This document shows positions 43,194 through 51,744 of a stretch of DNA of 64,000 nucleotides, in pieces. Where the stretch lies: NCBI GenBank assembly GCA_951813555.1, contig OX638344.1, positions 930,001 to 994,000 on the forward strand. Reading direction: 5' to 3'. The notes beneath the pieces are model-generated. The model was not told the DNA's origin. It did not search any database and worked only from the letters and a program-made list of their open reading frames with translations. Positions within the stretch are counted from its first letter, which is position 1. The number at the start of each line of letters is the position of its first letter. This DNA comes from an uncultured Acidimicrobiales bacterium (GTDB lineage: Bacteria; Actinomycetota; Acidimicrobiia; Acidimicrobiales; Bin134). A program made the translations under genes and the position numbers.

Positions 43194-43976
43194 ATGCCCG
43201 AGGTAGACGGCTACGTCCACGGAGATTTCAGCTGGGTCGATCTGTGTACCGAGGAGCCCGACAAGGCCAAGGAGTTCTACTCAGCGCTGTTCGGGCTGAC
43301 CTTCCACGACGAGCTCGAGGGGTCGCAAGTGGTCTACACACTGGGGCTCAAGGGCGAGAAGCCGGTGCTGGGGCTGCTCGAGAAGCCTCAGCAGATGTGC
43401 GAGATGGGGATCCCCAACGTGTGGGAGACCTACATCTCGGTGGACAACGCCGATGAGGCCCTGGCCATGGTGGGCCCCGCCGGGGGCACCCCGATGGGCC
43501 CCGTGATGGAGCCGTCGGGCGCCGGCAGGATGGCGGTGGTGGCCGACCCCACCGGCGCAGTGGTGATGCTGTGGGAGGCGCTCGGACAAGACGGCGCCGC
43601 GCTGAAGAGCGAGCACGGCACCCTGTGCTGGAACCAACTCCTCACCTCCGATGTCGACAAGGCCCTGGCCTTCTACTCCGAGGTGCTGGGCTGGACCCCG
43701 ATACCCCTCGACATGGAGGGATCGATGGGTATCTCGCACAACGGCGAGATGATCGGCAGCGCCGGCCCCCTGCCAATGGAAGGCATCCCTCCCCACTGGG
43801 CGGTGTACTTCGCGGTGGACGACTGCGACGCCACCGCGGCGCAGTGCGGTGAGCTGGGCGGGCAGGTAATAGTCCCGCCCATGGACACCCCGCCGGGGCG
43901 CATGGCGCAGCTTGTGGACGACACCGGCGCCATGTTCTGGGTCATCACCCTCAACCCCGACTTCTCGATGGACTGA
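43194..43976 (+). CDS. VOC family protein with two glyoxalase-like domains
   Basis: A 260-residue protein made of two vicinal-oxygen-chelate modules, about 10-125 and 135-258. Each has the pattern 'SWVDLCTEEPDKAKEFYSAL' / 'CWNQLLTSDVDKALAFYSEV' and ends in 'GAVVMLWE' / 'GAMFWVITLN'. The fold hosts glyoxalases, ring-cleavage dioxygenases and epimerases. A strong GAGGAG site 6 nt before ATG 43194 fixes the start. It lies between a small membrane protein and amidohydrolase paralog B in the same direction. Activity cannot be assigned. Confidence 0.86.
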   Translation: MPEVDGYVHGDFSWVDLCTEEPDKAKEFYSALFGLTFHDELEGSQVVYTLGLKGEKPVLGLLEKPQQMCEMGIPNVWETYISVDNADEALAMVGPAGGTPMGPVMEPSGAGRMAVVADPTGAVVMLWEALGQDGAALKSEHGTLCWNQLLTSDVDKALAFYSEVLGWTPIPLDMEGSMGISHNGEMIGSAGPLPMEGIPPHWAVYFAVDDCDATAAQCGELGGQVIVPPMDTPPGRMAQLVDDTGAMFWVITLNPDFSMD

Positions 43977-43996
43977 GCCAGCAGAAAGAGCACAAA

Positions 43997-44863
43997 ATGC
44001 CAATGCCCGAGGGAATCGGCGTCGTGGACCTGATGATCGGGTTCCTGTTCGCCTCCAAGAAGCAGGTGTACGCCAACCTCCAGGCCGGGCTGAAGGACGA
44101 CCAGTCCACCGAAGAGTTCGTGATGCCGGTGGAGTACATGTTCAAAGACATCCCCGACGAGGCCGAGGAGGGATCCGACCCCATCGCCTACACCATGGCC
44201 GAGATGGACCGGTGGGGCATCGACAAGGGGCTGTTCGGGCTGTCGGAGACCTCCATCGAGGCCAAGCGGCTCCACCCCAACCGGGTGTACTTCGTGACCG
44301 AGGTGGACCCCAACGACGTGATGGGCGCCGTCCGCCACGTCAAGAAGCTGAAGACCGACCACGACCTCAAAGCGGTGAGCGTGTTCCCCTCCGGACTCAT
44401 GCCCCAGGTGGCGGTGTCCGATCCGCTCATGTACCCGCTTTACGCCACCGCCGTCGAGCTCGACATCCCGGTGATCGCCAACGCCGGCATCGCCGGGCCC
44501 CGATTCCCCAGCGCCCCCCAGCACGTCGAGCACTTCGACCAAGTTTGCTACGACTTCCCCGAGCTGCGCCTGGTCATGCGCCACGGGGCCGAGCCCTGGG
44601 AGAAGCTGGCCATGAAGCTCATGCTGAAGTGGCCCAACCTCTACTACATGCCCTCGGCGTTCGCCCCCAAGCACTACCCCAAGGACATCATCGACTACGC
44701 CAACACCCGGGGGGCCGACAAGGTGATGTACGCCGGGTACTTCCCCGCCGGGCTCACCCTGGAGCGCATCTTCACCGACATGGCCAACGTGCCGTTCCGC
44801 GACCACGTGTGGCCCAAGTTCCTCCGGGAGAACGCCCTTCGGGTGTTCAAGCTCGGCGACTGA
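43997..44863 (+). CDS. Amidohydrolase family protein, paralog B lacking the usual HxH motif
   Basis: A 288-residue amidohydrolase_2-type protein closely related to paralog A at 41577: the C-terminal 140 residues are largely identical. The first strand reads 'GIGVVDLMIGFLFASK', again with Asp but no HxH/DxH. 'RHGAEPWEKL' and 'KVMYAGYFPAGL' are conserved. ATG 43997 is followed by a second ATG six bases on. The sulfatase gene starts 28 bp downstream. The duplication flanks the membrane protein and VOC genes. Confidence 0.86.
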   Translation: MPMPEGIGVVDLMIGFLFASKKQVYANLQAGLKDDQSTEEFVMPVEYMFKDIPDEAEEGSDPIAYTMAEMDRWGIDKGLFGLSETSIEAKRLHPNRVYFVTEVDPNDVMGAVRHVKKLKTDHDLKAVSVFPSGLMPQVAVSDPLMYPLYATAVELDIPVIANAGIAGPRFPSAPQHVEHFDQVCYDFPELRLVMRHGAEPWEKLAMKLMLKWPNLYYMPSAFAPKHYPKDIIDYANTRGADKVMYAGYFPAGLTLERIFTDMANVPFRDHVWPKFLRENALRVFKLGD

Positions 44864-44891
44864 CACTGCTACCAACAAAAGCGAGGGTCCG

Positions 44892-47198
44892 ATGACCGAC
44901 GAGACGGCGACCAGGCCTGAGCCGTATGAGGGATGGGAGGGGCGGGCGGGGCGGACCGTGGCCGGCTCCGACCCGTGGTGGCCCGAGGCGGTGCGGGCGC
45001 CGCAGGGCGCGCCCAACATCGTGGTGGTGCTGTTGGACGACCTGGGCTTTGCCGATCTGGGCTGCTACGGCTCGGAGATCGACACCCCCCACATCGACAA
45101 GATGGCCGCCGAGGGGCTGCGCTACCTCAACTTCCACGTCAACCCCATGTGCTCGCCCACCCGGGCGTCGCTGCTCACCGGGCTCAACCACCACGACGTG
45201 GGCGTGGGCCACGTGTGCCACTCCGACCCCGGCTACCCCGGCTACACCTCCGAGCTCACCGAGCATTGCGCCACGGTGGCCGAGATCCTGAGGGCGGGGG
45301 GCTACGCGACCTTCATGGTGGGCAAGTGGCACCTGTGCAAAGACTCCAACCTGGTGGGACCCCGCCACTCGTGGCCGCTCCAGCGGGGGTTCGACCACTA
45401 CTACGGCTTCCTCGACGGGTTCACCAACTTCCACCACCCCCACCGGCTGATCCGCGACAACAGCGTGGTGCGCACCGACCAATATCCAGACGACTACTAC
45501 TTCACCGACGACATCACCGACGAGGCCATCGCCATGGTGCGCGAGCAGAAGGCGGCCCGGCCTGACCAGCCGTTCTTCTTGTACCTGTCGCATGGGGCGG
45601 TCCACGCTCCGCTCCAGGCCAAGCAGGCCGACATCGAGAAGTACCGGGGGGCCTACGACGCTGGCTGGGACGAGATCAGGCAGCGCCGCTTCGCCCGCCA
45701 GATCGAGTTGGGCGTCATCGACGAAGGCACCACGCTGCCGCCCCGCAACTCCGAGGAGCGCAACGACGTCGCCCCGTGGGACGAGCTGTCGGACACCCAA
45801 AAGGAGGTGTTCGCCCGCTACATGGAGGTGTTCGCCGCCATGGTGGACAACGTCGACCAGAACTTCGGGCGGTTGCGCGACGCCCTGGAGGAGCTGGGCG
45901 AGTGGGACAACACCCTGGTGCTGTTCACATCTGACAATGGAGCGTCCCGTGAAGGCGAGGACACCGGCTGCTCGCAGTACTTCGAGGTGCTGTCGCCCAC
46001 CCAGGGCGACATCGACGACGATCACGCCCGACTTGATCAGCTGGGCGGGCCCCAGACTCTGGCCCACTATCCCCGGGGCTGGGCCATGGCCGGCAACACC
46101 CCCTTCCGGCTTTACAAGATCAACACCCACGCCGGCGGCCACCAGGTGGCCATGATCTCGTCGTGGCCCGGCCGGATTGCCGACCCCGGCGGGTTCCGCC
46201 GCCAGTACCTGCACATCACCGACGTGCTGCCCACCGTCTTGGACATCGTGGGCCTCGAGGCCCCCACTGAGCGCAATGGCCAGCCGCTGAAGGGACCGCT
46301 GGTGGGGGCCAGCTTCGCCCCTACGTTCGCCGACGGCGACGCCCCCGAGCACCACACCGAGCAGTACTACGAGCAGATCGGCCACCGGGGGTTCTACCGG
46401 GACGGCTGGGAGGCAGTCACTCTGCATTTGCCGATGACTCCGTTCGGCGACCACGAGTGGGAGGTGTACAACCTGGCCGACGACCCCACCGAGACGGTGG
46501 ATTTGTCGGAAGCCGAGCCCCAGCGGCGCCAAGAGATGATCGACGCCTGGGAGGAGGCCGCCCGCCGCTATCAGGTGTACCCCATCGACGAGGGTTCGAT
46601 GCTCAAGTTCGTCCAGCGCCCGCCCTCAGAGGAGGTGTACGAGACGCCGGTGCGGATTGTGCCGGGCACCGACACGCTGGAGCGCTACCGGAGCATGAAG
46701 CTGATCGCGGCACGATCATTCACTGTCGACGTCGAGTTCGACTACGCCGCAGGCGACGCCGGGATACTGGTGGCCCACGGCGACCAGGGCGGCGGCTACG
46801 CCTGCTACGTCGAGGGCGGCGAGGTGGTCTACGTCCACAACGGCTACGGCCACATGCGGCATCTGAACGGAGGTCCACTGGCCGAGGGCCGGCGCAGTGT
46901 GCAACTCGCCTTCACCATTACCGACGGCTTCGCCTGGAATCTGCGGGTGCTGGTGGACGGTAACGAGACAGCCGCCGACGAAGGATTCACCGGCATGTGG
47001 ACCATGGCCCCTTTCGAGGGAATCGACGTGGGCATCGATCGCCGCTCCCCCGTCTCATGGGACATCTACCAGCGCCACGGACCCTTCCCCTACACCAACA
47101 CCATCGAGTCGGTCACCTACACCCCCGGCACCCAAGGTCGTATGGCCGCCGCCAACACCGTCGAGATCCTCAAGAAGATGGGTGCCCGCTTCGAGTAA
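44892..47198 (+). CDS. Arylsulfatase-type sulfatase
   Basis: A 768-residue formylglycine-dependent sulfatase. The metal site 'VVLLDDLGFADLGCYG' is followed by the modification motif Cys87-S-P-T-R91 with 'ASLLTG', the classic type I signature; Cys87 must be oxidised to formylglycine by a separate enzyme not seen here. 'MVGKWHL' and 'LVLFTSDNGAS' supply further active-site residues. Residues ~600-768 are an added beta-rich domain, as in long actinobacterial arylsulfatases. No signal peptide is visible, so it is likely cytoplasmic and would desulfate an imported sulfate ester. Confidence 0.92.
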   Translation: MTDETATRPEPYEGWEGRAGRTVAGSDPWWPEAVRAPQGAPNIVVVLLDDLGFADLGCYGSEIDTPHIDKMAAEGLRYLNFHVNPMCSPTRASLLTGLNHHDVGVGHVCHSDPGYPGYTSELTEHCATVAEILRAGGYATFMVGKWHLCKDSNLVGPRHSWPLQRGFDHYYGFLDGFTNFHHPHRLIRDNSVVRTDQYPDDYYFTDDITDEAIAMVREQKAARPDQPFFLYLSHGAVHAPLQAKQADIEKYRGAYDAGWDEIRQRRFARQIELGVIDEGTTLPPRNSEERNDVAPWDELSDTQKEVFARYMEVFAAMVDNVDQNFGRLRDALEELGEWDNTLVLFTSDNGASREGEDTGCSQYFEVLSPTQGDIDDDHARLDQLGGPQTLAHYPRGWAMAGNTPFRLYKINTHAGGHQVAMISSWPGRIADPGGFRRQYLHITDVLPTVLDIVGLEAPTERNGQPLKGPLVGASFAPTFADGDAPEHHTEQYYEQIGHRGFYRDGWEAVTLHLPMTPFGDHEWEVYNLADDPTETVDLSEAEPQRRQEMIDAWEEAARRYQVYPIDEGSMLKFVQRPPSEEVYETPVRIVPGTDTLERYRSMKLIAARSFTVDVEFDYAAGDAGILVAHGDQGGGYACYVEGGEVVYVHNGYGHMRHLNGGPLAEGRRSVQLAFTITDGFAWNLRVLVDGNETAADEGFTGMWTMAPFEGIDVGIDRRSPVSWDIYQRHGPFPYTNTIESVTYTPGTQGRMAAANTVEILKKMGARFE

Positions 47199-47231
47199 AG
47201 CGAGTACGAGGGATGGTGCAAACTTAGGGAA

Positions 47232-48413
47232 ATGGATCTCGCTCCCACTGTCGACCAGGAAGCCATTCGTGCTGAGTGCCGACATTGGCTCAAGAGGAAC
47301 CTCCCCTGGGAATACGGCCAGGACCTGCCGCCCCTGTTCGACGACCTGGGAGAAGAAGTCGACTTCCTACGAGGCTGGCAGTCCGCCCTCGCTGAAGCCC
47401 GTCTCGTCGGCGTCTCCTGGCCGGAGGAGTACGGCGGCCGAGGCGCCGGCCCCCTGCACCACTACATCGTCCAAGAGGAGCTGGCCCGGGCTCGAGCCCC
47501 TGAGCTGGTTGGCCGCATTGGCGTAAACCTGATCGGCCCCACCATCCTGGCCCACGGCACCCCCGACCAGAAGCGGCGCTGGCTCCCGTCGATCCTTCCC
47601 GCAGAAAAGCTGTTCTGCCAGCTGTTCAGCGAGCCCGACGCGGGCAGCGACCTGGCCTCGGTGTCCACCCAGGCCACCCCTGCTGAGGCCGGCTGGCGGC
47701 TCAACGGCCAGAAGGTGTGGACCTCCTACGCCCAGTTCGCCGACTGGGGCCTGTGCCTAGCCCGCACCCACCCCGATGCGCCCAAGCACCAGGGCATCAC
47801 CGCCTTCATGGTCGATATGCACGCCCCCGGTGTGGACATCCGCCCCCTGCGCCAGATAACCGACGAGTCCGACTTCAACGAGGTCTTCTTGAACGATGTG
47901 TTCGTGGCTGGCGATCAGGTAATTGGCGAGCCGGGCAACGGCTGGCGGGTGTCGCAGTCCACCCTCGGCGTGGAGCGGGGCACCAATCCCCGCCAGCTCG
48001 TCATCCACCTCCAGCTCCTTGAAGAACTCCTCCGCTTGGCCGCGGAGACCGGCCGCAACAAGGACCCCGTAATCCGCCAGTCCTTGGCCCAGGCGTTCAT
48101 CGAGATCCGCTTGTTCCAGCTTCAGAACTGGCGGGTGCTGTCCCGACTGGACCACAGCCGCGACCACGGCCCCGAATCGGCCACCGCCAAGCTCTTCTGG
48201 AGCGAGATGAGCCAGCGTCTCCACAACACCGCGCTCGACGTGCTGGGCCCAGCCGCCTCCCTGTGGCGGGGCGACCCCCACAATCCCGGCGGGGGCCGCT
48301 GGCAGCGGTCATGGCTGTACTATCAAGCCGCGACGATCTTCGCCGGAACCAGCGAAATCCAGCGCAACATCATCGGGGAGCGAACTCTGGGACTTCCCAG
48401 AGAACCCCGTTAG
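47232..48413 (+). CDS. Acyl-CoA dehydrogenase family protein
   Basis: A 393-residue FAD-dependent dehydrogenase. 'QLFSEPDAGSDLASV' and 'GQKVWTSYAQFADW' are FAD/substrate-contact strands and 'AGTSEIQRNIIGERTLGLPRE' is the usual C-terminal motif. AGGGAA is just upstream of the ATG. It starts a tight three-gene run: enoyl-CoA-hydratase-family gene 8 bp later and CoA-transferase overlapping that. This order fits beta-oxidation-like processing of a CoA ester. The acyl group is unknown. Confidence 0.9.
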   Translation: MDLAPTVDQEAIRAECRHWLKRNLPWEYGQDLPPLFDDLGEEVDFLRGWQSALAEARLVGVSWPEEYGGRGAGPLHHYIVQEELARARAPELVGRIGVNLIGPTILAHGTPDQKRRWLPSILPAEKLFCQLFSEPDAGSDLASVSTQATPAEAGWRLNGQKVWTSYAQFADWGLCLARTHPDAPKHQGITAFMVDMHAPGVDIRPLRQITDESDFNEVFLNDVFVAGDQVIGEPGNGWRVSQSTLGVERGTNPRQLVIHLQLLEELLRLAAETGRNKDPVIRQSLAQAFIEIRLFQLQNWRVLSRLDHSRDHGPESATAKLFWSEMSQRLHNTALDVLGPAASLWRGDPHNPGGGRWQRSWLYYQAATIFAGTSEIQRNIIGERTLGLPREPR

Positions 48414-48421
48414 GAGCACCC

Positions 48422-49255
48422 ATGAGCACCGCCTTCGACACCATCGAATACCAAGTCGACGGGGCCGTCGCCACCATCACCCTCAATCGCCCCGATGTGG
48501 CCAACGCCCAGGACACTCAGCTCATCGACGAACTTGACGCCGCTTTCGATCTTGCCGGAGCCGATGAAGAGGTGCGAGTGGTGGTGATGGCCGCGAATGG
48601 CCGCCACTTCTCCGCTGGCCACGACCTCAAGGCGCTGGTCGGCGATGTCGAGCCCGACAAATGGCGACTCATGCGGGATACCCCCGAAGGCAAGTTCCAC
48701 CACGAGAAGACCATGTACTTCGACCGCTGCCTGCGCATTCGGGACTTCCCCAAGCCGACCATCGCCGCCGTGCACGGAAAGTGCATCGCGGCGGGGGTGA
48801 TGCTGGCCTGCATGTGCGACCTGATCGTGGCCTCCGACGACGCCTCCTTCCAGAACCCGGTGCTGCGCATGACCGGCGCCGCGGTGGAGATCCTCATCGA
48901 GCCCTGGGAGATGCCCCCCCGCAAGGCCAAGGAGTTCCTGCTCACCGCCCAGACCATCACCGCGGCCGACGCCGAGCGGCTGGGCATGGTCAACCGGGTG
49001 GTGCCCCGCGAAGAGCTGACCGCCACTGTTCAGGAAATGGCCGACGCCATCGCCCTCGTGCCCCCGGCTACCGCCGCGGTGGTGAAGCGGTCTATCAACA
49101 AGACCCTTGAGCTGATGGGCCAGAAAGACGCCTGGGATTACCACTTCATGGCCCATCACTGGATGCACAACACCGACACCGCCCTTGGCGCGCTGGAGCG
49201 GCGCATGCAGAAGTCGTCAATGAAAGAAGTCTTCGCCGAGCACCGGGATGCGTAA
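48422..49255 (+). CDS. Enoyl-CoA hydratase/isomerase family protein with altered catalytic positions
   Basis: A 277-residue crotonase-fold protein. The oxyanion-hole strand 'GRHFSAGHDLKAL' and 'VHGKCIAAGVMLACMCDL' are present. The two glutamates used by classical hydratases, expected in the ELA and PE segments, are replaced ('VMLAC' and 'NPVLRMTG'), so a standard hydratase reaction is doubtful. Other crotonase reactions such as isomerisation, C-C cleavage or thioester hydrolysis remain possible. GGAGCACCC precedes ATG 48422. The last 8 bp overlap the CoA-transferase gene. Confidence 0.85.
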   Translation: MSTAFDTIEYQVDGAVATITLNRPDVANAQDTQLIDELDAAFDLAGADEEVRVVVMAANGRHFSAGHDLKALVGDVEPDKWRLMRDTPEGKFHHEKTMYFDRCLRIRDFPKPTIAAVHGKCIAAGVMLACMCDLIVASDDASFQNPVLRMTGAAVEILIEPWEMPPRKAKEFLLTAQTITAADAERLGMVNRVVPREELTATVQEMADAIALVPPATAAVVKRSINKTLELMGQKDAWDYHFMAHHWMHNTDTALGALERRMQKSSMKEVFAEHRDA

Positions 49256-50468
49256 GCCCCTGGCCGGTTTGCGGGTGCTCGACGTGGGCACCCGGATCGC
49301 CGCTCCGTTCTGCGCCGGCATCCTCGGCGAGCAGGGCGCCGAGGTCATCAAGATCGAACAGCCCGGTACCGGCGATCCCATGCGCACCATCGGCCCGTTC
49401 GCCGAGACCGACGACGAGCCGGGGGAGAGTAGCGACCACCCCTACTCGCTGTTCTGGGCCGTCGAGGGCCGGGGCCGCAAGTCGGTCACCCTCGACCTTC
49501 GCCAACCCCGGGGCCAGGAGCTGTTCCGGCAGCTCGCCGAACATTCCGACGTGCTGTGCGAGAACTTCCGCCCCGGCACCCTGGAGCGCTGGAACATCCA
49601 CCCCGAAGTGCTGCCCCGCCGCCTGATCACCGTGCGCATCAGCGTCTTCGGCCAAGACGGCCCCAAGTCGTTGCGCCCCGGCCTCGACCGCAACGGCGTG
49701 GCCTTCGGCGGCCTGCTCCACCTCACCGGCGAGCCCGACCGCCCCCCGGTGCGCCCCGGCCTCACCATCTCCGACTACCTCACCGGAGTGTTCGCCGCCC
49801 AGGCCGCAACCGCCCTGCTCTATGAGCGGGACGGCGGCGGTGCCGGCGAAGGCGGGGTGATCGACGCCTACCTGTACGGCTCGGTGTTGCGCATTCTGGA
49901 GTGGACCCACGCCGCCTACCACCACCTCGGCCTGGTGCGGCACCGCACCGGCAACCGGCTCGACCACTCGGCCCCGCTCGACAACTACCCCAGCCGCGAC
50001 GGTCGCTGGGTGTGCATCGCCGCCGCCATGGAAGCCAACTTCGCCCGCCTATGCGCGGCCATCGACCGCCCCGACCTGCTGGAGGACCCCAAGTTCGCCA
50101 CCGCCGCCGCCCGGGCGGCCAACGGCGACGAGATCAACCAGATCGTGGCCGACTGGACCGCCCAGCTCAACGCCGCCGACATCGAAGCCCGCTGCGTGGC
50201 CTGTGACGTGCCGGTAGCAACCGCCTACGACGCCGCCGACATCGCCTCCGACCCCCACATCGCCGCCCGCGGCGACCTCATCGCCATTGACGACCCAGTA
50301 GTCGGCCCCCTGCGCCAGCAAGCCCCCTTCCCCCGCTTCGACGGCCAGCCCCCGCCCGTCCCCACCGGTGCCCCCCGCCTCGGCCAGCACACCGACGAAG
50401 TCCTCACCGCCCTGTGCAGCCTCACTCCCGCCGACCTGGCCGCCCTGCGAGCCAGCGGCATCATCTGA
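49248..50468 (+). CDS. CaiB/BaiF-type (class III) CoA-transferase
   Basis: A 406-residue family III CoA-transferase that moves CoA between carboxylic acids. The N-terminal 'LAGLRVLDVGTRIAAPFCAG' and 'LGEQGAEVIKIEQPGTGDP' are diagnostic; 'VTLDLRQPRGQELF' and 'ENFRPGTLERW' continue the Rossmann core. The expected catalytic Asp after that, usually near residue 165-170, is probably in 'GLDRNGVAFGG' or nearby. The ATG lies within the end of the hydratase-family gene. A family III enzyme would activate or recycle CoA for the acid processed by its neighbours. Confidence 0.9.
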   Translation: MRKPLAGLRVLDVGTRIAAPFCAGILGEQGAEVIKIEQPGTGDPMRTIGPFAETDDEPGESSDHPYSLFWAVEGRGRKSVTLDLRQPRGQELFRQLAEHSDVLCENFRPGTLERWNIHPEVLPRRLITVRISVFGQDGPKSLRPGLDRNGVAFGGLLHLTGEPDRPPVRPGLTISDYLTGVFAAQAATALLYERDGGGAGEGGVIDAYLYGSVLRILEWTHAAYHHLGLVRHRTGNRLDHSAPLDNYPSRDGRWVCIAAAMEANFARLCAAIDRPDLLEDPKFATAAARAANGDEINQIVADWTAQLNAADIEARCVACDVPVATAYDAADIASDPHIAARGDLIAIDDPVVGPLRQQAPFPRFDGQPPPVPTGAPRLGQHTDEVLTALCSLTPADLAALRASGII

Positions 50469-50490
50469 CTATTCCCACCTCCATACACGC

Positions 50491-50518
50491 CATTCGCAGT
50501 GCTTCTTGCGGATGGCTG
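50491..50518 (+). terminator. Hairpin after the CoA-transferase gene, possible terminator
   Basis: Arms GCCATTCGCA and TGCGGATGGC pair over ten positions with one wobble around loop GTGCTTCT, 22 bp after the CoA-transferase stop. There is no U-tract, so it would be a non-canonical actinobacterial-type terminator. Confidence 0.42.
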
Positions 50519-50579
50519 GCTGCTCGAAATCGCCAGCACCGGCGCATAACTGCAGTGCCGCTCTATGATTGACGGGGAC

Positions 50580-51074
50580 ATGAGCAACCGCCTCTTCAAG
50601 GTCCTATTCCGGACGGCGATATGGTCGTTCGCCGCGTGCATGGCCGGGAGCTGGCTCCCATGGATACAGGTGAATAATGGCAGTTTCACCACCGACTTTC
50701 GGGGGACGGACTATCGCCAAGGGAACATCGTCTTCCTACTCGGCCTCGCGGGAATCCTGGCTGTCACGCTGTTCAAGCGCTCCCGTGCGACCTGGACGAT
50801 CCACCTGGCCCCGCTGCTCGGCCTCGCAGTCACGGTGATGGCGGTGCGCTACACGATATGGACGAGCCTGCTGGTGGACGACGTGCCTGTTCAGGCCAGG
50901 GTCGGACTCGGCCTTGTGGTCCTGCTGTTCGCCGGGCCGCTCGCGCTCGCCACCTCGTCCGTGATGGCCTGGGAGGTGTTCAAATCGAGGGGGGCCGGGC
51001 GGGACTTCTTCGCAGGTCCCGGCCTTTACACCGGCCTTCCATGGTGGCGGGCGCACGAAACCGAGCAGGGCTAA
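50580..51074 (+). CDS. Small membrane protein of unknown function
   Basis: A protein of about 164 residues with four hydrophobic segments ('IWSFAACMAGSWLPWI', 'IVFLLGLAGILAVTLF', 'LAPLLGLAVTVMAV', 'VGLGLVVLLFAGPLALA'). I do not recognise it. The hexamer TATGAT at 50564 lies 10 bp before ATG 50580, which would suit a leaderless or near-leaderless mRNA, although no good -35 is seen; ATG 50565 in the same frame is an alternative start. Its stop overlaps that of the convergent membrane gene at 51071 by 4 bp. Confidence 0.62.
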   Translation: MSNRLFKVLFRTAIWSFAACMAGSWLPWIQVNNGSFTTDFRGTDYRQGNIVFLLGLAGILAVTLFKRSRATWTIHLAPLLGLAVTVMAVRYTIWTSLLVDDVPVQARVGLGLVVLLFAGPLALATSSVMAWEVFKSRGAGRDFFAGPGLYTGLPWWRAHETEQG

Positions 51075-51478
51075 GCGATGCGACGGTGCCGCTCCCAATC
51101 CCAAAACAGCAACCCCAACGCTAGCATGAGAACACACGAAGCCGCCAGGGAGACATAGATGCCGTAGCCGACGTTGTATTCCCTCGTCCTATACCACTCC
51201 GCTCCCTGGAGGCGGCCCATCACCTGCGCCGCAACAGCAACCATCACCGCAGCGATCACCGCCGAGACCACCATCAGCCAGAGCTTGTCGAGATACCTGA
51301 ACGCCGTCAGGAAGATGATGGTCGCGAAGCTGAGAGCGAATATGGCAAGACCGTCGTCGCTCCGATACCCGTCGAAATAGGAGGTTCCGATCTCCCCGCT
51401 GAACACCGCCCAGGAAAACAACACGCCCAAGGCCGTCACCGCCGCCGCGTAGGTGCAGTAGAAGCCCCGGTCCGTCAC
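51071..51478 (-). CDS. Small membrane protein of unknown function
   Basis: A 135-residue protein with four predicted membrane segments ('YAAAVTALGVLFSWAVF', 'LAIFALSFATIIFLTAF', 'LWLMVVSAVIAAVMVAVAA', 'IYVSLAASCVLMLALGLLFW'). The frame is open to an ATG at 51619, but the extension is low in hydrophobicity and antisense to another reading frame, so I used GTG 51478. No family assignment. It is convergent with the protein at 50580; both are four-helix membrane proteins but do not look alike. Confidence 0.58.
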   Translation of the reverse strand: MTDRGFYCTYAAAVTALGVLFSWAVFSGEIGTSYFDGYRSDDGLAIFALSFATIIFLTAFRYLDKLWLMVVSAVIAAVMVAVAAQVMGRLQGAEWYRTREYNVGYGIYVSLAASCVLMLALGLLFWDWERHRRIA

Positions 51479-51518
51479 CCGCCGAGTTTGAGACGCCCCG
51501 TTGCTAAAGTGTCGCCGA

Positions 51519-51713
51519 GTGGACGAAGAGCAGGAGAAGTTCTCCACTGAGAACCCCACTGGGAAAGCGCTGGTCAACATTCTGGCGAACCAAACTGAGC
51601 TGGCGACCACCGTGTTCATGGCCCTGTCTCCCCAGTACTACTATGTCGTGATGGGCATCTTGGCGCCCATCTTCACCCCTTCCGCAGACGGCTTAGACTC
51701 TCCGCCGCTATGA
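51519..51713 (+). CDS. Possible small protein with one hydrophobic helix
   Basis: A 64-residue reading frame starting at GTG 51519: an acidic N-terminus (DEEQEKFSTEN), then 'TTVFMALSPQYYYVVMGILA', which could be one membrane helix. A TAAAGT hexamer at 51505 might act as -10 for a leaderless message. Codon composition is less GC-rich at third positions than neighbours. No family is recognised, and it may not be translated. Confidence 0.35.
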   Translation: MDEEQEKFSTENPTGKALVNILANQTELATTVFMALSPQYYYVVMGILAPIFTPSADGLDSPPL

Positions 51714-51739
51714 GGCAGAGTTCGCTATGAGGCAGAGTT
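51706..51739. repeat. Two perfect tandem copies of a 17-bp sequence
   Basis: CGCTATGAGGCAGAGTT occurs twice head to tail at 51706-51722 and 51723-51739, ending 5 bp before the ATG of the M24 peptidase gene. The second copy carries the AGGCAG segment that could act as ribosome site. It may be a small recent duplication. Confidence 0.9.
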
Positions 51740-51744
51740 AGAAC

